Virus record (IMG/VR): IMGVR_UViG_3300020201_000027
Coordinates: 1 to 54,496 of that record
Source of the DNA: a virus
Reading direction: 5' to 3' (one strand)
DNA length: 54,496 nucleotides
A program made the translations under genes and the position numbers. The notes under the pieces were generated by a model, which was given only the letters and a program-made list of their open reading frames with translations, searched no databases and was not told where the DNA came from. Shown here in pieces: positions 6,453-11,175 of this stretch. Position 1 is the stretch's first letter. Each line of letters opens with the position of its first letter.

Positions 6453-6860
6453 ATGGCCAAAAATAACTATCAAGAAACTGCTAGGCAGTATCAGATGGAT
6501 GGCAATGTTGCCGTGCGCATATCTACTGGCGAGAGATTGAGCGTTGACGAGAGCCGGGGCATCCGACGCATGGCTGATTGGAGGTCTCGCGCCTCGGATG
6601 GCCTTCCTCACGAATATAGTGATACGGATTGCGTGATCCTCAAAAAGCCATACAAGTTGAAATGCACCTCTGGATGTCAGGAGGCGATCCAGCCCGATAC
6701 TGAGCACGTCCAGTCATTCGAGTATAATAAAAGCGACGATGTTTTGGTAGGTCAGGGAAGGATCACTAGGCATGAGATCGTCTGTGAGGCCTGCTGGAAT
6801 ATAGTTACAGGCAAGCGTATTTCGCAGCAGAGGTTTAGGGAGGAAGGTCCGGGCTGGTAG
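6453..6860 (+). CDS. Hypothetical protein with Cys pairs
   Basis: A 135-residue charged protein with four Cys in two groups (KCTSGCQE near 72-77 and CEACW near 113-117), separated by about 36 residues, which may bind one zinc ion. The start has no good Shine-Dalgarno (C-rich leader), so the true start is less certain. No family recognised. It is the last plus-strand gene before the non-coding island. Confidence 0.65.
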   Translation: MAKNNYQETARQYQMDGNVAVRISTGERLSVDESRGIRRMADWRSRASDGLPHEYSDTDCVILKKPYKLKCTSGCQEAIQPDTEHVQSFEYNKSDDVLVGQGRITRHEIVCEACWNIVTGKRISQQRFREEGPGW

Positions 6861-6984
6861 GTCGAATGGTAGGGCGCCTAGGAGCGTGGTAGGGCTTGAT
6901 CAGGGGAGGGGGGAGCTAGGGCTACCGCGGAAAGTGGTAAAGGCTGGTTAGCAAGGCGTAGGGGGGTGTAGCGGGCTTTGAAAG
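6861..6984. other. G-rich non-coding stretch
   Basis: Between the last early gene and the inverted-repeat element. The plus strand is strongly G-rich and C-poor, with repeated GGTAGGG and GGGGAGGGG tracts that could form G-quadruplex-like structures. No open frame with a ribosome site was seen. Confidence 0.5.
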
Positions 6985-7372
6985 TGACTACGCGCGCGCG
7001 CTGGCGCTCCCCCGCGCGTAAGATGACCCTACGCCGGAATTTTTAGCATGAAACATTTTTTGTTCGATGCTATTCGTTTTAACTGGCGTAGACGTAGACT
7101 GAAAAAAGAGACTAGGATTAATGTTTTATTATCAGGTAGTTATATACTGTTATGAGCAGTATTGAGGTCTACTCCATATAATGGATGGCGTAGACCTTTG
7201 CTGAGTATATTATTTAGACTGGGGGTAGTTTGCGGCTATATGTAGGTATTAGTGAAATATGTTGCGGGAAATTCGATGATGGTGCCACCGTGTTCTATGC
7301 TACAGATATTTCGAGCCGTAGGGTCATCTTAGGCGCGCGATATGCGCGAGCGCGCCTACGCGCGCGTAGTCA
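6985..7372. mobile_element. Non-coding element with terminal inverted repeats, copy A
   Basis: The left end (from TGACTACGCGCGCG at 6985) and right end (to CGCGCGCGTAGTCA at 7372) are inverted repeats of about 60 bp with matching blocks: outer TGACTACGCGCGCG, inner AAGATGACCCTACG (about 7020 and 7317), and a weaker AGCAT..AACA beyond. The inside has a hairpin AGGTCTAC/GTAGACCT (7165-7172 with 7190-7197) and GTAGACGTAGAC. The element at 36815-37058 shares the ends and several internal blocks. No credible gene lies inside. It resembles a MITE or a very large structured RNA; I see no clear target duplication. Confidence 0.6.
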
Positions 7373-7684
7373 AGTGATGAAGCTTGTATTCATGGCGTTT
7401 GTTAGTGTATGCTGTTGGTGGTGCGTTGAATGTTGTGTGGCGTGTTGCCCGGCTATTAGTGTCATTGGGTGTTTTTTGTGGTAATTGGCTGGTTGGTGTG
7501 TGGTTGTTCACAACAACTTGACGCTGAAAAACACACACATGAAACTCGTATGCACACATACAAAAATAAGCAATAATATCAGGCACTTATCACAAATAAA
7601 GCTCCGGCAAATTAACACAGCGTTCAGAGTTTCAGTTGCCCCGCAATCTATTCTGGCGACCTCTGGCTGAGTTTCAACAGCCAA
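7373..7684. other. Non-coding stretch with CA/TG-rich imperfect repeats
   Basis: No credible gene. The first 120 bases are T/G-rich (GTGTGTGG, TTGTGTGG), followed by a GTTGT/ACAAC hairpin near 7503-7515 and an A/C-rich stretch (ACACACAC). The strand asymmetry switches about 7510. The area leads into the direct and inverted repeats from 7685. Confidence 0.4.
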
Positions 7685-7930
7685 TCATGTGAAACTCAAA
7701 CTCAACTAGCTGCATGACGACCTAGAAAAGAGTCATGTGAAGCTCAAACTCAATCCCACTCAACACCTAGACCAAACCGACCCTGTGCATGACGACCCTG
7801 TGCATGACGACCCTGAGTTTGAGTTTCACACATGTTTCACCCAGACCAGACCAGACCAGACCAGACCAGACCAATGCATGACGACCCTGAGTTTGGAACT
7901 CACATTCACAACCTGAGTTTGAGTTTCACA
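7685..7930. repeat. Cluster of direct, inverted and tandem repeats
   Basis: Three repeat types are interleaved. (A) A 21-mer, TCATGTGAAACTCAAACTCAA in two copies (7685, 7733; one mismatch), and its reverse complement core TGAGTTTGAGTTTCACA at 7814 and 7914. (B) TGCATGACGACC in four direct copies at 7711, 7786, 7801 and 7875. (C) CCAGA six times in tandem at 7841-7870. The layout (iteron-like direct repeats plus inverted repeats next to a terminator, in a gene-free gap) would suit a replication origin, a partition-like site or a multi-site operator. The repeats are plain to see; the role is inferred. Confidence 0.7.
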
Positions 7931-7942
7931 CACGCCCCCCAC

Positions 7943-7974
7943 AAAAAATAGCCGAGGCTCATTGCCCCGGCTAT
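7943..7974 (-). terminator. Rho-independent terminator of the minus-strand operon
   Basis: Read on the minus strand, an 11-bp stem (ATAGCCGGGGC with GCCTCGGCTAT, one G-U pair), a 5-base loop, then six T (7948-7943). It begins six bases after the stop of the 64-residue gene and should end the minus-strand operon. Confidence 0.9.
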
Positions 7975-7979
7975 CCCCT

Positions 7980-8174
7980 TCACTTCCCCAAATTGGTCAC
8001 CGCCTCATTGAGGAATGATCCGCAGCCGACAAATTCCCCAGGCGGGTCTTTCATAGCCACCTTCACCTTCACAGCAGCATCAGACATCACATTGTTTATT
8101 TCAATCTCTACGCTACCGCCTCCATTGTTTTGGACCCACCATACCAGCTCACGCACGCTACGGAAAGACCGCAT
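7980..8174 (-). CDS. Small hypothetical protein
   Basis: A 64-residue protein (MRSFRSVRELVWWVQNNGGG...). An amphipathic helix with a Trp pair is followed by two beta-like stretches (SVEIEINNV; AVKVKVAMKD). Its ATG overlaps the stop of the upstream small membrane protein (TGATG), so the pair should be translated together. It is last in the minus-strand operon, directly before the terminator. No family recognised. Confidence 0.7.
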   Translation of the reverse strand: MRSFRSVRELVWWVQNNGGGSVEIEINNVMSDAAVKVKVAMKDPPGEFVGCGSFLNEAVTNLGK

Positions 8175-8275
8175 CAGAAGTTTCGCTCAATGAAGCGATA
8201 CAGCGGGCCAACCACCATCAGCCTCAGGCCAATCCCAAGGCCCAGGATCCAGAACAAGATCACGCTCTCAACCAT
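8174..8275 (-). CDS. 33-residue single-pass membrane protein
   Basis: A short gene starting MVESVILFWILGLGIGLRLM and ending YRFIERNF. Residues 4-26 form a clear transmembrane segment followed by a basic tail. GGAG lies nine bases before the ATG (GGAGCGAAAAGAG), and its TGA overlaps the next ATG. A TATATA box lies just upstream on the minus strand (about 8290-8295), so this pair may have its own promoter. Possible roles are a membrane toxin, superinfection exclusion or a lysis accessory; none is shown by the sequence. Confidence 0.7.
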   Translation of the reverse strand: MVESVILFWILGLGIGLRLMVVGPLYRFIERNF

Positions 8276-8308
8276 CTCTTTTCGCTCCTATATAGAAGAA
8301 AGGGTAGC

Positions 8309-8335
8309 GGGGAGGGGGGTATCACCCCCCCCTCA
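8309..8335 (-). terminator. G/C-tract hairpin after the 167-residue gene
   Basis: GAGGGGGGT and ACCCCCCCCTC form a stem of about 9 bp around ATC. It lies between the stop of the gene at 8344 and the 33-residue gene downstream. There is no T run, so it may act as a partial terminator or RNA barrier. Confidence 0.4.
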
Positions 8336-8343
8336 CCCTTAGC

Positions 8344-8847
8344 CTAGACGCGCGCCACCAGCTTACCTTTCCGGGGAGCGGCCACCAGCTTCCGCCCGAT
8401 GATGGCGATGGCGGTGGACTCCGCCTTGGCCTCGGCGGGGATGACAACGTCTCCCGCCTTGAGACCCTTGGGGAACCCGATCGCATTGGGAACCTCATTA
8501 GCCGAGACGAAAGCCCCATCCGCCCGGCGTTTGAGCTCGAAGTAAACGGCCGGCTTCGAGTTGCGGTGGAGGTAGAGCCCGGCCCGGACAGAAGCCGGAT
8601 CGTATCCGATACCCAACTCGGCATCGACCACCTTCGCCGCGAGGTCGATCCAGTCCGAGAGCGGGACCGGCGCCTTGGAGACCGCGAGAGCCTTGAGGGA
8701 GTTGGAGCGGAGGCTTTCCTTCCTCGCGTTATAGAACTCCCCAGTCCAGTAGATATAACGCCCGCTTTCCTCATAGCGCGCCTTAGCCGCTTTAAGGGCG
8801 TCAGGAGACACCGTTTCCGGGCGGCGGAAACCTTTAAATCCACGCAT
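8344..8847 (-). CDS. Hypothetical protein at the edge of the CA/TG-free block
   Basis: A 167-residue basic protein. The N-terminal half is helical (DALKAAKARYEESGRYIYWT), the middle reads SDWIDLAAKVVDAELGIGYDP, and the C-terminus is a small beta-rich Lys/Ala-rich domain (GDVVIPAEAKAESTAIAIIGRK). It has a normal ATG with GGAGAG nine bases before it, unlike its three upstream neighbours. CA/TG dinucleotides occur here but below the usual level (roughly 37 by my count in about 500 bp). GC is higher than in the phage core. No family recognised. Transfer from another replicon is suggested by composition. Confidence 0.75.
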   Translation of the reverse strand: MRGFKGFRRPETVSPDALKAAKARYEESGRYIYWTGEFYNARKESLRSNSLKALAVSKAPVPLSDWIDLAAKVVDAELGIGYDPASVRAGLYLHRNSKPAVYFELKRRADGAFVSANEVPNAIGFPKGLKAGDVVIPAEAKAESTAIAIIGRKLVAAPRKGKLVARV

Positions 8848-8872
8848 CGTTACTCTCCATTGTTTGGCCTTT

Positions 8873-8922
8873 CCGAAAGGAAACCTTTCGGATAGTCGAG
8901 CCGAAACTCGACTATCCGAAAG
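8873..8922 (-). promoter_or_regulatory. Overlapping alternative hairpins (possible attenuator)
   Basis: A 16-bp perfect stem, 8885-8900 with 8907-8922, loop CCGAAA on the plus strand. A second stem, CCGAAAGG (8873-8880) with CCTTTCGG (8884-8891), shares bases 8885-8891 with the first, so the two cannot form together. They lie between the stop of the last CA/TG-free ORF and the ATG of the 167-residue gene, where they could control read-through or ribosome access. Confidence 0.6.
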
Positions 8923-8925
8923 AGG

Positions 8926-9231
8926 CTAGGAAAGGGGCGGAGGTAGCCTCCCCGTAGAGATATAGACGGGGAGAAGTATAGATAGGCTCCTAGGGTAGGT
9001 ATTAGAAGCCGCTTCTAGGACGTTACGGCCGTATCCGTAGAGGGTAGGAGTAACGAAGGTCGTATATCCGGTCGCTACTCCGCTCTTACCCTTATCTATT
9101 ACGAAATAACTACCCTTCTCTAACCCGCGCCCGAATACCCGGACTAGGATCGTTCCGATAGTAACTCTTTCGCCTTCGCGGAGGGGTAGACCCTCCGCTA
9201 CTAGCGCGCGCTCTATTAGGGACTTAGGAAT
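8926..9231 (-). CDS. CA/TG-free ORF 3, ATT start, 101 residues
   Basis: The frame opens at ATT (9231-9229), five bases after AGGAGG in the leader TAGGAGGCTACT, and closes at TAG. The protein reads IPKSLIERALVAEGLPLREG at the start, then a beta-rich stretch (RVTIGTILVRVFGRGLEKG, YFVIDKGKSGVATGYTTFV), then a Pro-rich end. It contains no Met, Cys, Trp, His or Gln. AUU is a known rare start codon (infC). An N-terminal LRE(G)ERVTIG segment hints at a small beta-barrel, but no family is recognised. That it is a gene rests on the Shine-Dalgarno, the open length in a stop-prone TA-rich sequence, and the shared leader with two neighbours. Confidence 0.72.
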   Translation of the reverse strand: MPKSLIERALVAEGLPLREGERVTIGTILVRVFGRGLEKGSYFVIDKGKSGVATGYTTFVTPTLYGYGRNVLEAASNTYPRSLSILLPVYISTGRLPPPLS

Positions 9232-9256
9232 AGTAGCCTCCTATCTTTAGGAAGTA

Positions 9257-9637
9257 TTAAAGGCCGAACCGTTCCGAAAAGGCTCTATCCGCGGCGCGAG
9301 TTTCCGCCGCCGCGTAGACCTCGTAAGTAACTCCGGCTTCTTTCGCGCGGGCTTTATCTTCCGCGAGAATAAAATCGGCGACCGCTACTTCCGCTTCCGT
9401 ATAGGCGAGTAGGGCGATACTAGCCTCGCGGTATCTTTTCGCGTATTCTTTAGCCGCTTCCGTAACGCGACGAGTAGCCTTTTCCTCGATAAGGATAGCC
9501 TTACTATAGGCTTCCCTAGCTAGGGTATAGGCGAAACTCTTTACTTCCCCTATCGCCCTTTCCGTAGCGTCTCGCGCGAGAATATACTTAGCGCGCGCCT
9601 CTATTTCGTTAAGCCGTAGACGATTTAGCGTTTCGAT
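9257..9637 (-). CDS. CA/TG-free ORF 2, ATC start, 126 residues
   Basis: The frame opens at ATC (9637-9635), five bases after AGGAGG in the same TAGGAGGCTACT leader, and closes at TAA. The product is almost entirely alpha-helical and charged (IETLNRLRLNEIEARAKYIL at the start; later AYTEAEVAVADFILAEDKAR), rich in Ala, Glu, Arg and Lys, and looks like a coiled coil or helical bundle. It has no Met, Cys, Trp, His or Gln. A random TA-rich sequence would be expected to hit TAA or TAG often, so a 127-codon open frame following a perfect ribosome site is good evidence of coding. Function unknown. Confidence 0.75.
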   Translation of the reverse strand: METLNRLRLNEIEARAKYILARDATERAIGEVKSFAYTLAREAYSKAILIEEKATRRVTEAAKEYAKRYREASIALLAYTEAEVAVADFILAEDKARAKEAGVTYEVYAAAETRAADRAFSERFGL

Positions 9638-9652
9638 AGTAGCCTCCTATCT

Positions 9653-9862
9653 CTAAAGAGCGCGAAGGGCGGATCGGGCGGAAATTCGCGCGCGCCGGGC
9701 GGAGTAGGTAGCCTTATCCGCGCGCTCTATAGCGTCCCTCTCCCCGTTAAGAGAGGCTAAGGCGTTAAGGCGCCCCGCCTCGTAAGAGAGGGTAGTAAGA
9801 GCGTCTATAGCGTAGAGAGCTCGCTTCTTAAGCGAGGAAGGGGAAGCGGGAGATTTAGGAAT
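9653..9862 (-). CDS. CA/TG-free ORF 1, ATT start, 69 residues
   Basis: The frame opens at ATT (9862-9860) after the leader AAAGATAGGAGGCTACT, identical to that of ORF 3, and closes at TAG. The N-termini of ORFs 1 and 3 match as well (I-P-K-S). The product is basic and helical (LKKRALYAIDALTTLSYEAG; ERDAIERADKATYSARRARI), with no Met, Cys, Trp, His or Gln. It is first in the minus-strand operon. The shared leader and start peptide suggest duplication or strong constraint on initiation. No family recognised. Confidence 0.7.
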   Translation of the reverse strand: MPKSPASPSSLKKRALYAIDALTTLSYEAGRLNALASLNGERDAIERADKATYSARRARISARSALRAL

Positions 9863-9961
9863 AGTAGCCTCCTATCTTTAAGGTTAGAGAGGCTAAGGGC
9901 CCTTCCCTCTCTCTCTATTTAGGAGTCTATACCCTACCCCCCCCTAGGTCTAGTTACGACT

Positions 9962-10189
9962 TGTTAATATAGGGCTTGTGTTTTTCGGCTCGCTTCCGGG
10001 CTCGCGTAGAGGTAGTTGTAGCCTCCCACAAGTTGCATCGCGCACCAACATCGCGCACGCCGACAATCTCACACCAACACCCGCACAAAAAATTTTGCAA
10101 AATTTTTCACCAACAGCAAACACAAACACCATTTCACACAATGTCACAAAAATATAACTAGCCCCGGCAATCTCCATCATATAGGATAA
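9962..10189. promoter_or_regulatory. Divergent intergenic region with A/T palindrome and CA-rich strand
   Basis: Separates the minus-strand operon from the late genes. On the plus strand 10025-10160 is strikingly CA-rich (CACACCAACACC, ACACAAACACC). It contains a 20-bp perfect palindrome, AAAAATTTTGCAAAATTTTT, at 10088-10107. A fourth copy of the leader core GGAGGCTAC is on the minus strand at 10018-10026. The position directly before the terminase genes would suit a packaging site (cos/pac), a late promoter/operator or an origin. No single role can be proven by reading. Confidence 0.55.
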
Positions 10190-10840
10190 ATGCCGTTAAC
10201 CCCAATCAACCCAAGCCAACAGAATATCATGTCTCGCAAGAAAGTGCCAAGTCCAAAAGAGCCCACCAGACAGGATGAGTATCTGGTCAAGCGTTCAATA
10301 ACGCAAGCAATGAAACATGACATGGCAGGCGGCGTGCTGCCACTAGTCGTTGATTCAAAGCAGCGTGCCATGGCGATTGCGAGAGCCCGGCCAGCACCGA
10401 CCATCAATTTGAAAGAGAACCTGCTTAGGATAGTTGAGGAAGCAGACCCTCTTGGGTTCCTGATAAGCGTTCAGCGAGGAGACCTTCAGCCAGTCAGCCA
10501 CGTGAACGGAATTGGGGAAATTGAGGTGCGGTATGTGCAACCTGACCTGGGCATACGGGTTGGAGTGGCTGAGTTCCTGGTCCATAAGATATTGCCAACG
10601 ATCAGCTTGAAGATGCAGAACCCATTTCAGGATGGAGCAGAATCAGAAAAGGAAGCGCCTGTCCGCCCCGGCCAACCCGGTGCTCCAACTTTCAGCGAAA
10701 TGGTTAGCCGGGCGGCGGTGATGGCGCGTGCACAAGCAGCTGGACATGACAAGTTGCCTGGGGCCAGATTTGAACCGGTGAAAGATGAAGGACAAACATA
10801 TGGGGGACAAATCATTGAACCGAACGATGATGACGAATGA
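10190..10840 (+). CDS. terS: Putative terminase small subunit
   Basis: A 216-residue protein in the terminase small-subunit position, two short genes upstream of the large subunit. The N-terminal third is basic and disordered (SRKKVPSPKEPTRQDEYLVK). The middle (NLKENLLRIVEEADPLGFLI, then GVAEFLVHKILP) is helical like the oligomerisation part of small terminases. The C-terminus is Pro/Gly-rich and acidic (EPNDDDE). I cannot see a confident family motif, so the call rests on position and layout. The ATG at 10190 has AGGATA just upstream; an internal ATG at 10229 is a weaker alternative. Confidence 0.6.
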   Translation: MPLTPINPSQQNIMSRKKVPSPKEPTRQDEYLVKRSITQAMKHDMAGGVLPLVVDSKQRAMAIARARPAPTINLKENLLRIVEEADPLGFLISVQRGDLQPVSHVNGIGEIEVRYVQPDLGIRVGVAEFLVHKILPTISLKMQNPFQDGAESEKEAPVRPGQPGAPTFSEMVSRAAVMARAQAAGHDKLPGARFEPVKDEGQTYGGQIIEPNDDDE

Positions 10841-10961
10841 GTTGAAGCAGGAGGCGTATGCTGAGAAGCGTCGTCTACAGACTACTCACAATCTGGACAG
10901 GCATTTCCTCATTTACTTTGTGGAGCCTCCGCCAAAAGGGGAAAGGGCAGTCCGTGAATGA
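10830..10961 (+). CDS. Small charged hypothetical protein
   Basis: A 43-residue frame, MTNELKQEAYAEKRRLQTTH then HFLIYFVEPPPKGERAVRE, overlapping the terS-like end by 11 bases and the next start by 8. The codons give a plausible hydrophilic helical peptide, and the frame fills what would otherwise be a 110-base gap in a tightly overlapped operon. It has no good ribosome site of its own, so it would depend on coupling. An alternative is that the following gene starts at ATG 10858, in another frame, with AGGAGG before it. Confidence 0.42.
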   Translation: MTNELKQEAYAEKRRLQTTHNLDRHFLIYFVEPPPKGERAVRE

Positions 10962-11175
10962 GTCTGGGGATCGAAGGTTCTGGGCAGCGGTCTTTGTCAC
11001 AGTTGTGATCCTGGGGCTGTATGCCATGGTGATCGCTGGGGTGGCTCCGGTGCCGGTGGATGACCTGAAGGAGACGTTGAAGATGAGCGTGGTTGCTGTC
11101 ATCAGCTATTGGATTGGTTCCAGCAGCGGCAGCGCGGCCAAAGATGCACCCCGAGCCCCGGTCATCAAAGAATGA
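10954..11175 (+). CDS. Holin-like two-pass membrane protein
   Basis: With the GTG at 10954 this is a 73-residue protein: short charged N-terminus (MNESGDRR), membrane segment at about 9-30 (FWAAVFVTVVILGLYAMVIAG), a linker with DDLKETLK, then a second segment (MSVVAVISYWIGSSSGS) and a charged tail. The 'YW(I/L)GSSSGS..K' ending is common in small phage holin-type proteins. It should sit in the inner membrane and time lysis. An alternative start at ATG 10858, with AGGAGG upstream, would add 32 residues with another hydrophobic stretch. The stop overlaps the terminase ATG. Confidence 0.68.
   Translation: MNESGDRRFWAAVFVTVVILGLYAMVIAGVAPVPVDDLKETLKMSVVAVISYWIGSSSGSAAKDAPRAPVIKE

Larger units (their letters stand above)
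8867..9961. other. CA/TG dinucleotide desert, 1,095 bp
   Basis: From G8867 to T9961 I found not one CA or TG step reading every line and each line break. The last TG on the left is at 8865-8866 and the first on the right is 9962-9963. CG, GC, AG/CT and especially TA are all frequent. Since CA and TG are one step read on opposite strands, the avoidance is strand-symmetric. Consequences: no ATG, GTG, TTG or CTG start, no TGA stop, and no codon for Met, Trp, Cys, His or Gln in any frame. Three minus-strand ORFs nevertheless fill the region (8926-9231, 9257-9637, 9653-9862). Confidence 0.93.

Noticed and set aside
7230-7484. Gene encoding a peptide with ISEICCGKF
   Set aside because: The same peptide appears at 36950-36990 because both elements share a 25-base block. 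Identity at every base, including codon third positions, points to conserved DNA or RNA, and neither frame has a ribosome site.
7685-7930. CRISPR array
   Set aside because: The repeats are of three different kinds, on both strands, with unequal spacing and no constant spacers; there are no cas genes.
8322-8843. Second minus-strand reading frame of 173 codons over the 167-residue gene
   Set aside because: It is the shadow of the 8344-8847 gene: Arg/Ser/Pro-rich low-complexity product, no ribosome site. The 167-residue frame has a good Shine-Dalgarno and balanced composition.
8867-9961. Plain RIP-type mutation product (CA to TA)
   Set aside because: Mutation alone would turn Gln codons into TAA/TAG and ATG starts into ATA. 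The three ORFs are intact and start with ATT or ATC after perfect ribosome sites, so selection has acted too. A deaminase origin under coding selection remains possible.
8867-9961. Alternative genetic code
   Set aside because: All three frames end at TAA or TAG as usual, and no internal stop needs recoding. The missing codons are explained by the missing dinucleotide.
9950-10180. Minus-strand 76-residue ORF with a normal ATG before the CA/TG-free block
   Set aside because: It starts opposite the late leader without a Shine-Dalgarno, its first half covers the CA-rich low-complexity stretch, and its composition (Cys/Val/Phe-rich) is that of a shadow.
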